A DNA stretch of 64,000 bases, taken from contig NZ_CP095397.1 in assembly GCF_023008545.1 (NCBI RefSeq), positions 2,651,199-2,715,198 of the forward strand, in the 5' to 3' direction. A program made the translations under genes and the position numbers. Below, one piece after another: positions 20,075-29,084 of the stretch (positions are counted from its first letter, which is position 1; each line of letters starts with the position of its first letter). The DNA comes from Natribaculum luteum (lineage in GTDB: Archaea; Halobacteriota; Halobacteria; Halobacteriales; Natrialbaceae). The notes under the pieces were generated by a model. The model ran no database searches, had not been told where the DNA came from, and worked only from the letters and a program-made list of their open reading frames with translations.

Positions 20075-20097
20075 GGCGAAAGCTCACGGCTTTAGCC
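20075..20097 (+). mobile_element. IS200/IS605-type right-end remnant, left part
   Basis: The hairpin GGC-GAAAGC-TCACG-GCTTT-AGCC resembles the 3' end of haloarchaeal TnpB-only (IS1341-like) IS200/IS605 elements. Its continuation, CCCTTCAGGGGTGGGAGG, appears at 20356-20373 on the far side of a second insertion. No tnpB gene remains. The assignment rests on recognition of this typical end. Confidence 0.5.
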
Positions 20098-20355
20098 CTG
20101 TCTCTTACCCACACGTTGCGCCACCAGTCTGCGAGCGATCCACCGGAGAGTGGCTTTCGGGATACCAGTTTTCAGCGTCTTTCGCCGGGTGAAATCCGTG
20201 ATTTTGGATCCAAAAGCAGTCGCCTCGAGTACCACTCTCCGTGACCAGGCGTCGATCTCGTCTCTCTTCCCGGTGGATCTCAGTTCGTTCTCGCCTGCCT
20301 CGAGAGTCTCCGAAACGCAGCTTTCGCGAGACTCCGACGTATGGGTAAGAGACAG
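20098..20355. mobile_element. 258-bp IS4-type element remnant or MITE
   Basis: Terminal inverted repeats are nearly perfect over 19 bp: CTGTCTCTTACCCACACGT at the left, and the complement of the right end reads CTGTCTCTTACCCATACGT. The sequence CTGTCTCTT matches the end type of Tn5 and other IS4-group elements. The interior is too short for a transposase; the minus strand near the left end encodes a short frame with TLRWIARRLVAQRVGKRQ, possibly a gene relic. It splits an IS200/IS605-type end, so it inserted later. Confidence 0.65.
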
Positions 20356-20385
20356 CCCTTCAGGGGTGGGAGGAGGTCAACGATC
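20356..20385 (+). mobile_element. IS200/IS605-type right-end remnant, right part
   Basis: CCCTTCAGGGG hairpin plus GTGGGAGGAGGTCAAC, the usual terminal block of haloarchaeal IS200/IS605-type elements. It continues the half at 20075-20097, interrupted by the 258-bp IS4-type element. No clear target duplication of the inner insertion is visible, so some bases may have been lost. Confidence 0.45.
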
Positions 20386-20434
20386 GTCGTGGCCCGACCA
20401 CCGGATTGATCCACCTCGACGGAATACGTGTGGT

Positions 20435-21151
20435 ATGGAATCGACAACCACATTCGACTTCGACGGAACCGTCGCGGTGATCACGGGCGCAAGCGGCGCA
20501 CTCGGAAGCGCCGCTGTCGAGCGGTTTCGCGAGGCTGGTGCGACGGTCTGTGCCGTCGACGTGGTCGAACCGAGCGACGACGACTCCATGCTCGAGGTCG
20601 GCGATGGGACGCAGTTTTACGGGGGCGACCTGACCGACGAGGATGCAGTCGAGACGGTGATCGATCGGGTCGTCGACGACCACGGGCGGATCGATCACCT
20701 GCTGAACATCGCGGGGACCTGGCGTGGCGGCGACCCGATCGAGGAGACCGACACGTCGGAGTTCGACTTCCTCGTCGACGTCAACCTGAAGACGGCGTTT
20801 CTGGCCTCGAAACACGCACTTCCCCACCTGCGAGCCCAGGACGGGTCGATCGTCAGCGTGAGTTCGCGGTCGTCGCTCGAGGGTGGGGAAGGCGACGGTC
20901 CCTACCGGATCACGAAGGCGGGGATTCGGCTACTGACCGAGACACTCGCCGAGGAGAATCGAGGTACGGTCCGAGCGAACTGCGTGATGCCGAGCGTGAT
21001 CGACACGCCGATGAACAGGGAGATGATGCCCGACGCGGATCACGACTCGTGGGTCGATCCGGCCGACATCGCCGACGTCCTGGCGTTTCTTTGCAGCGAC
21101 GGTGCGTCGGTCACGAGCGGGGCGGCGGTTCCGGTGTACGGCGAGGCGTGA
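20435..21151 (+). CDS. SDR family oxidoreductase
   Basis: 238 residues of a classical short-chain dehydrogenase. NAD(P)-binding TGASGALG lies near residue 20, NIAGTW is the later Rossmann motif, the catalytic Ser is in SVSSRSS and the Tyr-x3-Lys in YRITKAG. Acidic VDVVEP after beta-2 suggests NAD(H) preference. The substrate is unknown. ATG 20435 is used; the frame continues upstream into the transposon remnant but that part is not SDR sequence. The TGA stop is the first part of a palindromic repeat (TGATACGGACC). Confidence 0.88.
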   Translation: MESTTTFDFDGTVAVITGASGALGSAAVERFREAGATVCAVDVVEPSDDDSMLEVGDGTQFYGGDLTDEDAVETVIDRVVDDHGRIDHLLNIAGTWRGGDPIEETDTSEFDFLVDVNLKTAFLASKHALPHLRAQDGSIVSVSSRSSLEGGEGDGPYRITKAGIRLLTETLAEENRGTVRANCVMPSVIDTPMNREMMPDADHDSWVDPADIADVLAFLCSDGASVTSGAAVPVYGEA

Positions 21152-21236
21152 TACGGACCGTGAGAAGCCATTGCCGGAACAACCGCAGACAGTTCGCTGT
21201 TATGCCGGTAAATCGTCACAGCGGACCGTACGAATC
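21150..21236 (+). repeat. 87-bp palindromic repeat, family 2, copy 1
   Basis: Starts GATACGGACCG and ends CGGACCGTACGAATC, which are inverted relative to each other. A central hairpin AACCGC-AGACAGTTC-GCTGTT lies at 21181-21201. It aligns end to end with 36226-36313 in the same orientation. Its first bases are the stop codon of the SDR gene. The remaining gap to livH (21237-21373) holds the livH promoter, with AGTATATCAA at about 21337-21346. Confidence 0.75.
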
Positions 21237-21373
21237 CAGCAATCGGTGATTTTGTCGATCTAGCTGCTGATAGAAGAAAACCGGCAGGAATCGAGATAGT
21301 TCGTCGACAAAATTTGCGAGTGTCGCGTGTTTGCGTGAAGTATATCAACCAGGGACGTAACACTCGAACAAGC

Positions 21374-22477
21374 ATGAGTACAGTTGACGTGAGAAGGAAA
21401 GTATCAGACGTGACGGGGCAGGAACTCGTGGGGGCGCTCATCCTGCTCGGAATCGTCGTTCTCTTTTTCGATCTGGTTCGGCAAGTTGTCGTGGGGGAGC
21501 TCTCGGCCGATCGCTTGCGGTCGTACCTCTGGAGTGGCATCGTCGACTCGCTGTACATCGGCCTGGCGGCCATCGGCCTCTCGATGACCTACAGCATCCT
21601 TCGATTCGCGAACTTCTCGCACGGGGACCTGATCACGACGGGGGCCTTTTCCGGCTGGACCGTCGCCTACGTCGTCGGGGGGGCTGGCGTCGCGGAGTTC
21701 AGCAGTCGAATTCTGTTGCGTGCGGACGGTCGCGCTCCGCCCGGTGCGCTCGGGATGGACGTGCTCGCGAATCCGCTCGCGATCGTCCTCGGACTGATTA
21801 CGTCCGCAGTCGTCACGATCGCCGTGGCGCTGGCCATCGACCGACTCATCTACCGGCGACTGCGCGACGAGGGTGGCATCCCGCTGCTCATCGCGAGCGT
21901 CGGCGTCGCACTTGCACTCAGGTATCTCATCGCCCTGTTCTACACGACGGACTCGCGTGGCGTCGTGGGGTCGGCACCCGAGTGGGAACCGCCGTTGCTC
22001 CCGGTCGAAGCGATCGACCTCCACGAAGCGACGCTCGTCCTCTCGGCAGTCGCGTTGATGCTCGGGGTCCACCTGCTGTTGCAGTACACGAAACTCGGGA
22101 AGTCGATGCGGGCGATGTCCGACAACAAGGACCTCGCGCTCATCACCGGCATTCCGACCGAACGCGTGATCTTCGCGACCTGGGTGATCGGCGCCGGCCT
22201 CGCAGGCGTCGCCGGTTACCTGATCGTCCTCGACCGCGGCACGATCATGATCAACCTCGGCTGGTTCCTCCTGCTTTTGATCTTCGCTGCCGTCATCCTC
22301 GGCGGGATCGGGTCGATCTACGGGGCACTCGCCGGCTCGCTCGTCATCGGCATCACGATCAACCTCTCGCTCGTCTGGATTCCGGCGGACATGAACGAGA
22401 TCGCCGCGTTCCTGCTGATGATCCTCGTGTTGATCTTCCGGCCTGACGGACTGTTCAGCGGGGTGGAGACGGCATGA
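21374..22477 (+). CDS. livH: Branched-chain amino acid ABC transporter permease LivH
   Basis: 367 residues, polytopic membrane protein. The LivH family core is seen: GLAAIGLSMTYSILRFANFSHGD, YRRLRDEGGIPLLIASVGVALALRY, GKSMRAMSDNKDLALITGI (coupling loop) and the final IFRPDGLF. It forms the membrane channel with LivM and imports branched-chain amino acids or related amides. ATG 21374 lies about 30 nt after AGTATATCAA, consistent with a leaderless start. livM begins inside its stop codon (ATGA). Confidence 0.93.
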   Translation: MSTVDVRRKVSDVTGQELVGALILLGIVVLFFDLVRQVVVGELSADRLRSYLWSGIVDSLYIGLAAIGLSMTYSILRFANFSHGDLITTGAFSGWTVAYVVGGAGVAEFSSRILLRADGRAPPGALGMDVLANPLAIVLGLITSAVVTIAVALAIDRLIYRRLRDEGGIPLLIASVGVALALRYLIALFYTTDSRGVVGSAPEWEPPLLPVEAIDLHEATLVLSAVALMLGVHLLLQYTKLGKSMRAMSDNKDLALITGIPTERVIFATWVIGAGLAGVAGYLIVLDRGTIMINLGWFLLLLIFAAVILGGIGSIYGALAGSLVIGITINLSLVWIPADMNEIAAFLLMILVLIFRPDGLFSGVETA

Positions 22478-23820
22478 CGGCGATAGACGACGTCTCGGAG
22501 ATGTTCTCGAGACAGCCCCAGTGGGTAAGCGACGTCTTGCTCATCGGTGCGATCGTCCTGGCGACGTACGCCCTCTTCGCCGTCGTCGGACTGGCGTTCG
22601 GCGTCGGCGTCAACTCGATCGTCGGCACCTTCCAGCAGATCACGTTCTTCGCGGCCGTCTACGCGCTCACCGCGCTCGCGCTCAACCTCCACTGGGGGTA
22701 CACCGGCCTGTTCAACATCGGCGTCGCCGGGTTCATGGCCGTCGGCGCGTACACGATGGCGATGCTGACCGCCGCACCGGACGGCTCGCCGCCCGGACTG
22801 GGGTTGCCGCTGATCGTCGGCGTCGTCGGGGGCATGCTCGCTGCCGCAGCCGTCGGATTCGTCGCCGCCTTGCCAGCGCTTCGCGTGCGCGCGGACTACT
22901 TCGCGATCGTCACGCTCGGCCTCTCCGAGATCATCCGCCGGGCCCTCCTCTCGAGATCGCTCCGATCGTTCGAACTGGGCGGGTACAGCGTCGGTCCGAT
23001 CACCGTGCCGACGGTCGAACTCGGGACCGGTGGCGGCAGCGGTATCCGGGCCCCGCCGATCGACGTCGTCGCCAACTACCTGTTGTTCGGCGGTGGCGAG
23101 CGCGGCGGCGACCCGACGATCTTCGGCGACGTGCTGTTCGGACTGGGAGGTGCACTGGGAGTCACGAGATCGATCATGATACAGGGCACGTACACGCTGG
23201 TGTTGATCGTCTTCGTCGTCGTCTTCTACGTGCTGTTGACCCGAATCGCCTACTCCCCGTTCGGCCGGGTGCTAAAGGCGATCCGTGAGGACGAACTCGC
23301 GGCCCGATCGCTTGGAAAGAACACGAACCGCACGAAGATCAAGGTCTTCATGCTCGGCTGTGCGCTGATGGGACTCGTAGGCATCCTCTGGCAGGGCAGT
23401 CGCACGCTCGTCAGTCCGAACAACTTCATGCCGATCATCACGTTCTACATCTTCGTCGCGCTCATCGTCGGCGGGTCAGGGTCGAACACCGGGAGCATCG
23501 TCGGCGGCTTCGTCTTCGCCGCGTTCCTCTGGGAAGGTCCCCGGTACCTCCGGTCGATCGCCCGGGCGAACTTCGACGTCCGCGCGCCGCCGACGATCTA
23601 CGACGCCTTCGTCTCACTGGGATCGCTCGATCCGGTACCGCTCGTCGGCTACCTGATCGACAGTCTCGACGAGATCCGGTTTATCTTCATCGGCGTCGTC
23701 CTGATCGTGCTGATGATCTGGCGACCCGACGGCCTGCTCGGCCACCGGAAAGAGATCGCGGCGGCGACCGACCTCTCGCGTCGTCCTGCTGCGACGGACG
23801 GAGGTGAGACCGATGAGTGA
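22474..23820 (+). CDS. livM: Branched-chain amino acid ABC transporter permease LivM
   Basis: 448 residues with multiple membrane segments. The LivM hallmark is YALTALALNLHWGYTGLFNIGVAGF, followed by LRVRADYFAIVTLGLSEIIRR, the coupling loop GRVLKAIREDELAARSLGKNT and the end IWRPDGLLGHRKE. It pairs with LivH to make the pore. An extra segment of about 60 residues (SYSVGPI...FGDVLFGLGG) makes it longer than bacterial LivM. The 4-nt overlap with livH and 8-nt overlap with livG show an operon. Confidence 0.93.
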   Translation: MTAIDDVSEMFSRQPQWVSDVLLIGAIVLATYALFAVVGLAFGVGVNSIVGTFQQITFFAAVYALTALALNLHWGYTGLFNIGVAGFMAVGAYTMAMLTAAPDGSPPGLGLPLIVGVVGGMLAAAAVGFVAALPALRVRADYFAIVTLGLSEIIRRALLSRSLRSFELGGYSVGPITVPTVELGTGGGSGIRAPPIDVVANYLLFGGGERGGDPTIFGDVLFGLGGALGVTRSIMIQGTYTLVLIVFVVVFYVLLTRIAYSPFGRVLKAIREDELAARSLGKNTNRTKIKVFMLGCALMGLVGILWQGSRTLVSPNNFMPIITFYIFVALIVGGSGSNTGSIVGGFVFAAFLWEGPRYLRSIARANFDVRAPPTIYDAFVSLGSLDPVPLVGYLIDSLDEIRFIFIGVVLIVLMIWRPDGLLGHRKEIAAATDLSRRPAATDGGETDE

Positions 23821-24652
23821 CGTCGAAACCGAAGCGCCAGCAGACGAGCAGACGACGACCGATACCGGACGCCGATCGACCGACGCGCCGATCCTCGAGA
23901 TCCGCGACCTCGAGAAGCGCTTCGGCGGCATCGTCGCCGTCGACGGCGCGAGTTTCGGCGTCGAACAGGGGTCGATCACCGGCCTGATCGGTCCCAACGG
24001 TGCGGGCAAGTCGACGACGTTCAACTGCATCACGGGCGTCCACACGCCGAACGCGGGCTCGGTCGTCTTCGACGGCGAGGAGATCACGGGACTCGAGCCC
24101 TACCAGGTCGCCAACCGCGGCCTCGTCCGGACGTTCCAGATCGCCCGCGAGTTCCCCGAGATGACTGTCCTCGAGAACATGATGCTCGCGCCGAAAGGCC
24201 AGCTCGGGGAGTCGCTGTGGCGGTCGGTCGCGCCGGTCGCCAGAGGGGAGGTCGTCGAGCAGGAAGAGCAGATGCGAGAACGCGCCTGGGAGATGCTCGA
24301 GTTTTTCGAGATCGACCACCTGGCCGAGGAGTACGCCGGGAACCTCTCGGGCGGGCAGCGAAAGCTGCTCGAGATGGCGCGGGCGCTGTTGACCGATCCG
24401 GAGATGCTGTTGCTCGACGAGCCGATGGCGGGCGTCAACCCCTCCCTCGAGAAGAAGCTCCTGGGGCACATCCACGAACTCCAGGAGGAGGGCTACACGT
24501 TCCTGCTCGTCGAGCACGACATGGACGTCATTATGAACCACTGTGAACACATCATCGTCATGCACCAGGGTGCTGTTTTGGCGGAGGGTACCGCCGACGA
24601 CATCACGTCGAACGAGGAGGTCATCGAGGCGTACCTCGGGGGTGACGTCTGA
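23813..24652 (+). CDS. livG: ABC transporter ATP-binding protein LivG
   Basis: 279 residues with an acidic N-terminal tail of about 25 residues before the ATPase. Walker A is GPNGAGKST, the signature is LSGGQRKLLEMARALL, Walker B is MLLLDEPMAGV, and the H-loop is VEHDMDVIM. The family-specific RTFQIAREFPEMTVLENMML is present. It powers LivHM together with LivF. The livF ATG overlaps its stop by one base (TGATG). Confidence 0.94.
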   Translation: MSDVETEAPADEQTTTDTGRRSTDAPILEIRDLEKRFGGIVAVDGASFGVEQGSITGLIGPNGAGKSTTFNCITGVHTPNAGSVVFDGEEITGLEPYQVANRGLVRTFQIAREFPEMTVLENMMLAPKGQLGESLWRSVAPVARGEVVEQEEQMRERAWEMLEFFEIDHLAEEYAGNLSGGQRKLLEMARALLTDPEMLLLDEPMAGVNPSLEKKLLGHIHELQEEGYTFLLVEHDMDVIMNHCEHIIVMHQGAVLAEGTADDITSNEEVIEAYLGGDV

Positions 24653-25356
24653 TGGCGCTGCTCGAGGTTTCGAGCCTCGACGCGGGGTACGGCGACCTGC
24701 AGATCCTGGAGGGCGTCGATCTCGCCGTCGATGCAGGCGAGTACGTCACCATCGTCGGCCCGAACGGGGCGGGGAAGTCGACGGTGATGAAGTCGATTTT
24801 CGGACTGACGACGTACATGGGCGGCTCGGTCGACTTCGACGGCCAGGAGATCAGCGGCTACCGGCCCGAAGACATCATCACGACCGGCATCGGCTACGTC
24901 CCACAGAACGACAACGTCTTCCCGTCGCTGTCGGTCATCGAGAACCTCGAGATGGGCGCGTACATCTTGGACGAGGTTCCGGAAGACCGTCTCGAGCGTA
25001 TCTTCGATCGGTTCCCGATCCTCGAGGAGCGCAAGTCCCAGAAGGCGGGGACGATGAGCGGGGGACAACAGCAGATGCTCGCGATGGGGCGGGCGCTGAT
25101 GCTCGACCCGGACCTGCTGATGCTCGACGAGCCAAGCGCCGGGCTCGCACCCGACCTCGTCGACGACATGTTCGACCGGATCGACGAGATCAACGACGAC
25201 GGGACGGCGGTCCTGCTCGTCGAGCAGAACGCGAAGGAGGCGCTACGACGCTGTGACCGGGGCTACGTCCTCGTGCAGGGGCAGAACAGATACGTGGACA
25301 GCGGCGACGCGTTGCTCGCCGACGAGCAGGTTCGCCAGGATTTCCTCGGCGGGTGA
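24652..25356 (+). CDS. livF: ABC transporter ATP-binding protein LivF
   Basis: 234 residues. Walker A is GPNGAGKST, the signature is MSGGQQQMLAMGRALM, Walker B is LLMLDEPSAGL and the switch region is VEQNAKEALRRCDRGYVLVQG, all typical of LivF. It is the last gene of livHMGF. Downstream, CCAACCCT and AGGGTGGGGG (about 25363-25406) could pair as a terminator hairpin before repeat copy B. Confidence 0.94.
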   Translation: MALLEVSSLDAGYGDLQILEGVDLAVDAGEYVTIVGPNGAGKSTVMKSIFGLTTYMGGSVDFDGQEISGYRPEDIITTGIGYVPQNDNVFPSLSVIENLEMGAYILDEVPEDRLERIFDRFPILEERKSQKAGTMSGGQQQMLAMGRALMLDPDLLMLDEPSAGLAPDLVDDMFDRIDEINDDGTAVLLVEQNAKEALRRCDRGYVLVQGQNRYVDSGDALLADEQVRQDFLGG

Positions 25357-25408
25357 ACTATCCAACCCTACTCGCTCACGTTCGTTCGCTCCTTGAGGGT
25401 GGGGGCTT

Positions 25409-25518
25409 ATACTGCTGGACAAAACGGTTCGGACATCGATCGCACTCGAGACGCTGTCGACAGCGGCGACAGACGGTGAGGCGCGATCGAGTATTCACTG
25501 ACTGTTGTCCAGTAGTAT
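25409..25518 (-). repeat. 110-bp palindromic repeat, family 1, copy B
   Basis: 110 bp, same family as 4353-4462 but inverted. Ends are ATACTGCTGGACAA and TTGTCCAGTAGTAT. It lies between the converging livF and binding-protein genes. Unlike copies A and C it does not touch a stop codon: it starts 52 nt after the livF stop and ends 90 nt from the stop of the facing gene. No target duplication is seen. Confidence 0.82.
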
Positions 25519-25608
25519 TAGAACCCTCACCAAACCGCTAACGTCACCGTCTCGAGGCTGGGCCGTCGCTGTCGAACGGGTTCCGAAAAACGCGAGTGCT
25601 CGAGTCGA

Positions 25609-26841
25609 CTACGCTTCGAAGTCGATCTCGTCGACCGTCTCGATGCCGTCGCCGAACTCGAAGATCTCGTAGGTGACGGCCCGCATGTCGCCGTTGTCGT
25701 CGAAGTCGACGCTGCTCGAGGCACCCACGTACTGGACCTCCTCGCCGTCAGCGACCAGCTGAATGCCGTCGGCCAGGTTGCTCGGACCGACTTCTTCTCC
25801 GCCGGGGTTTGCCACTTCGCGGAGGTTGTCACGAACGGCGGGACCGTCGGTCTCGCCGGCGGCGATGCTCGCGAGGATGATCACGGCCGTCGCGTCGTAG
25901 GCCTGGGCGGTGAACACGCCGGGGTCGCTGTCGTACTCGTTCTGGAAGAGTTCGACGAACGCCTCCTCTTCCGGTCCGGCGGCGAGCGGGGCCGTGCCCA
26001 CGACGTTTTCCATCGGGTTGTCGACGTTGCCCGGCAGGGCGCTGTCACGGAGGCCATCGGTCACCATGATCGTCTCGCCGGTGTCGAAGTCGGAGTAGTA
26101 GTCCCGGAAGATCTGCTCGCCGCTGGCTGGGTAGCCGATGACGATCATCACGTCGGGTTCGCCCTGGAGGGCGGTCTCGAGCGCGGAGGTGTACGACGGC
26201 TGTTCTTTCTCGAACGGGACGGCGTCCGTGACCTCGCCACCCAGGTCCTCGAACGCGCTGACGAACGAGTCCGACAGTTGCTGGCCGTAGTCGTTGTTGA
26301 GGTAGAACGAGGCGGCCGACTCGAGGCCACGTTCCTCGTAGGCGACCTGTGCCATGACCTCCCCCTGGAGCGCGTCGCTCGGACAGGTCCGGAAGACGAA
26401 GTCGTCGTCCTCGAGGTTGGTGATGCCGGGTGCAGTGCTTGCGGGCGAGATACCGACGACCTCGTTTGGAATCAGGACGTCTTCGGCGACCGTGATCGTC
26501 GTCTGGGACGACGCAGCGCCCGTGATCGCCGGATACCCCGCGTCGACGAGCGACTGTGCACCGCTGACACCGGCCTCGGCGCTGGTTTCGGTGTCTTCCT
26601 CGCGGATATCGATGGTGAAGTCGACGCCCTCGTTCTCGAGTTGCGTTCCGGGCAGGATCGCCGCGTCCCGGATCGGGCCGCCGAGGTTCCCCAGGTCGCC
26701 GGTGACGGGCTGGAGGACGCCGACCATCGCGTCGGCGTCACCACCGCCACCGCCGTTTCCGCCCAGGCAGCCAGCGACGCTGACCGCACCTGCGGCACCG
26801 AGCCCCTCGAGCACCTTTCGTCTGCCGATCTTTCGTGCCAT
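25609..26841 (-). CDS. Branched-chain amino acid ABC transporter substrate-binding lipoprotein
   Basis: 410 residues. The N terminus MARKIGRRKVLEGLGAAG carries a twin-Arg motif and a lipobox ending at Cys25 (SVAGC), followed by a Gly/Asp linker: a Tat-exported lipoprotein on the outer face of the membrane. The rest is a periplasmic-binding type I fold (LivJ/LivK-like) with GAASSQTTITVAEDV and YFLNNDYGQQ-type segments. It should deliver ligand to LivHMGF, whose genes converge on it. A TATA-like box at 26864-26871 (minus strand CTTTATAC) fits a leaderless start. Confidence 0.92.
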   Translation of the reverse strand: MARKIGRRKVLEGLGAAGAVSVAGCLGGNGGGGGDADAMVGVLQPVTGDLGNLGGPIRDAAILPGTQLENEGVDFTIDIREEDTETSAEAGVSGAQSLVDAGYPAITGAASSQTTITVAEDVLIPNEVVGISPASTAPGITNLEDDDFVFRTCPSDALQGEVMAQVAYEERGLESAASFYLNNDYGQQLSDSFVSAFEDLGGEVTDAVPFEKEQPSYTSALETALQGEPDVMIVIGYPASGEQIFRDYYSDFDTGETIMVTDGLRDSALPGNVDNPMENVVGTAPLAAGPEEEAFVELFQNEYDSDPGVFTAQAYDATAVIILASIAAGETDGPAVRDNLREVANPGGEEVGPSNLADGIQLVADGEEVQYVGASSSVDFDDNGDMRAVTYEIFEFGDGIETVDEIDFEA

Positions 26842-26935
26842 GTGCCTACAAGATAAGAGGAGGTATAAAGAGTTTATGTGAGACGTTGACTGCCGCGTCT
26901 ACGAGCCGCTCGGGACACTGTACCGGGTCATTTAC

Positions 26936-27052
26936 CGACACAATTTGCCGCGGAGGAGACGTGATCGATCCGTCAGAGTCGGCGACGCTACACGAGGTAT
27001 TCGGGCGAATCGATCGCTCGCAGTCGTCGAATCCGCGGCCAAGATTGTGTCG
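26936..27052. repeat. Long inverted repeat between divergent liv and pcc genes
   Basis: Arm 26936-26953 (CGACACAATTTGCCGCGG) is the near-exact complement of arm 27033-27052 (CCGCGGCCAAGATTGTGTCG), differing by a 2-base gap and one change; 79 nt lie between them. It sits in the 278-bp divergent region between the binding-protein gene and pccB. It may be a small insertion element or a pair of regulator sites. The remaining sequence holds the two promoters. Confidence 0.5.
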
Positions 27053-27119
27053 TTGCAGAACGCTTTTTGTGCCCCTTATCCTTGCACCGCACAATGACTC
27101 GTCACGGGAGGGCATATCT

Positions 27120-28670
27120 ATGACGATGGAAGAGCGTATCGACGAACTCGAGGAAATGCGCGAAGAGGCCCTCAAAGGCGGTGGAGAGGACCGAATCGAG
27201 CGCCAGCACGAGAAGGGGAAGATGACCGCCCGCGAGCGGATCGACTATTTCCTCGACGACGGCACCTTCACCGAGTTCGACCAGCTCCGAACGCACCAGA
27301 CGAGCCAGTTCGGGATGGAAGAACAGAAGATCCTCGGTGACGGCGTCGTCACCGGCTACGGCGAGGTCAACGGCCGGACGGTCTTCGTTTTCGCTCACGA
27401 CTTTACCGTCTTCGGTGGCTCGCTCGGCGAGGTGTTCGCCGAGAAGATCACCAAGGTAATGGACATGGCGATGGAGGTCGGCGCTCCCATCGTCGGCCTG
27501 AACGACTCCGCGGGCGCACGCATCCAGGAGGGCGTCAAGAGCCTCGCCGGCTTCACGGAGATCTTCCGGCGCAACCAGGAGGCAAGCGGCGTCGTCCCCC
27601 AGATTTCGGCGATCATGGGTCCATGTGCCGGCGGGGCGGTCTACTCCCCGTCGATCACCGACTTCATCTTCATGGTGAAAGACACGAGCCACATGTACAT
27701 CACCGGGCCCGGCGTCACCAAGACCGTCACCGGCGAGGAGGTCACCCACGAGGAACTCGGCGGGGCGATGACCCACGCTGACAAGACCGGCGTCGCCCAG
27801 TTCGCCTGCGAGAGCGAGGAACAGGCGCTCGACGACATCAAGCGCCTGCTGTCGTATCTCCCCCAGAACAACGTCGAGGACCCGCCGCGAGTCGAGCCCT
27901 GGGACGACCCCGACCGCCGGGACGAGGCGCTCGAGTCGATCGTCCCCGAGAGCCCACAGAAGCCATACGACATGGTCAACGTCATCGACAGCGTCGTCGA
28001 CGAGGGGTCGTTCTTCGAGGTCGCAGAGAACTTCGCCCAGAACATCGTCGTCGGCTTCGGTCGACTCGACGGCCGTTCGGTCGGGATCGTCGCGAACCAG
28101 CCACGGGTCAACGCGGGGACGCTCACCGTCGACGCCTCGATGAAGGGGTCGCGGTTCGTCCGCTTCTGTGACTCCTTTAACATCCCGATCGTCACCTTCG
28201 TCGACGTCCCCGGTTACATGCCCGGCACCGACCAGGAACACCGCGGCATCATCCGCCACGGCGCGAAACTGCTCTATGCCTACTCCGAGGCGACCGTCCC
28301 GCTTTTGACCGTCATCACGCGCAAGGCCTACGGCGGTGCCTACTGCGTCATGGCCTCGAAGAACCTCGGCGCGGACGTCAACTACGCCTGGCCGACCGCC
28401 GAGATCGCCGTCATGGGTCCGCAAGGTGCCGTCAACATCCTCTACCGCGAGGAACTCGCCGAGGCCGACGATCCCGACGCCCTGCGCGACGAACTCATCG
28501 AGGAGTACCGCGAGGAGTTCGCCAACCCCTATACCGCGACCGACAAGGGTTTCCTCGACGACGTCATCCTCCCCACCGAGACCCGGCCGCGGCTAATCGA
28601 CGACCTGGAGATGCTCGAGACGAAGCGCGAAGACCAGCCCGACAAGAAACACGGCAACATCCCACTGTAA
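27120..28670 (+). CDS. pccB: Acyl-CoA (propionyl/acetyl-CoA) carboxylase, carboxyltransferase subunit
   Basis: 516 residues, start [18 protein letters not shown]. It is the biotin-dependent carboxyltransferase: [52 protein letters not shown] and [16 protein letters not shown] are the two crotonase-like halves and acyl-CoA/biotin pockets. It transfers carboxyl from biotin on PccA to propionyl-CoA (or acetyl-CoA). A purine-rich GGGAGG at about 27106-27112 supports the start. The pccX ATG overlaps the stop (TAATG). The frame upstream of the start is not conserved sequence. Confidence 0.93.
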   Translation: MTMEERIDELEEMREEALKGGGEDRIERQHEKGKMTARERIDYFLDDGTFTEFDQLRTHQTSQFGMEEQKILGDGVVTGYGEVNGRTVFVFAHDFTVFGGSLGEVFAEKITKVMDMAMEVGAPIVGLNDSAGARIQEGVKSLAGFTEIFRRNQEASGVVPQISAIMGPCAGGAVYSPSITDFIFMVKDTSHMYITGPGVTKTVTGEEVTHEELGGAMTHADKTGVAQFACESEEQALDDIKRLLSYLPQNNVEDPPRVEPWDDPDRRDEALESIVPESPQKPYDMVNVIDSVVDEGSFFEVAENFAQNIVVGFGRLDGRSVGIVANQPRVNAGTLTVDASMKGSRFVRFCDSFNIPIVTFVDVPGYMPGTDQEHRGIIRHGAKLLYAYSEATVPLLTVITRKAYGGAYCVMASKNLGADVNYAWPTAEIAVMGPQGAVNILYREELAEADDPDALRDELIEEYREEFANPYTATDKGFLDDVILPTETRPRLIDDLEMLETKREDQPDKKHGNIPL

Positions 28671-28996
28671 TGGCTTCGCAATCGACACCTGCAAACGGCG
28701 ACCCAGTCGACGATCCCGATCCGCTCGAGGACGTCCTGCCCGCAGACGCCGAACTCGTGCTCCCCGACGACGCGACCGAGGAGGAGGCGGCGGCCATCAT
28801 CGCGGCGATCGGCGCACACGTCCGCGACCTCGAGCTCGCCGCCGCCGCTGCCGCGGCGGCGAGTGAGGAGACCTGGGACGGCAAGCGCTGGTCGTTCGCC
28901 GGCCGCGTCCGCGGACAGCAGGGCCAGTCCGTCAGAGTCCCGACGACCGCACCGACGAACGCGTGGGCTGCCGCCGGCCGGACGGACCGTTTCTGA
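28670..28996 (+). CDS. pccX: PccX, small subunit of haloarchaeal propionyl-CoA carboxylase
   Basis: 108 residues. An acidic N-terminal tail leads to [25 protein letters not shown], an Ala-rich stretch, and [18 protein letters not shown] near the C terminus, the layout of epsilon-like carboxylase subunits. In Haloferax mediterranei the third subunit PccX is needed for activity (family knowledge). One-base overlap with pccB shows coupled translation. Substrate choice between acetyl- and propionyl-CoA is not readable here. Confidence 0.85.
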   Translation: MASQSTPANGDPVDDPDPLEDVLPADAELVLPDDATEEEAAAIIAAIGAHVRDLELAAAAAAAASEETWDGKRWSFAGRVRGQQGQSVRVPTTAPTNAWAAAGRTDRF

Positions 28997-29084
28997 CCGC
29001 GCTCTGCGATCTCGTCACCGTTTTCGAACCGTCTGACTCGATCTCACCATTTACGTGTGAGCAGGTGGAACTGTCGTCTCGAGC

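Noticed and set aside
20150..20434. N-terminal extension of the SDR frame
   Set aside because: The extension lies within the IS4-type and IS200/IS605-type remnants and is not SDR-like; ATG 20435 gives the normal N terminus.
26842..27119. Upstream extension of the pccB frame
   Set aside because: It crosses the divergent promoter and inverted-repeat region; the conserved protein starts at 27120.
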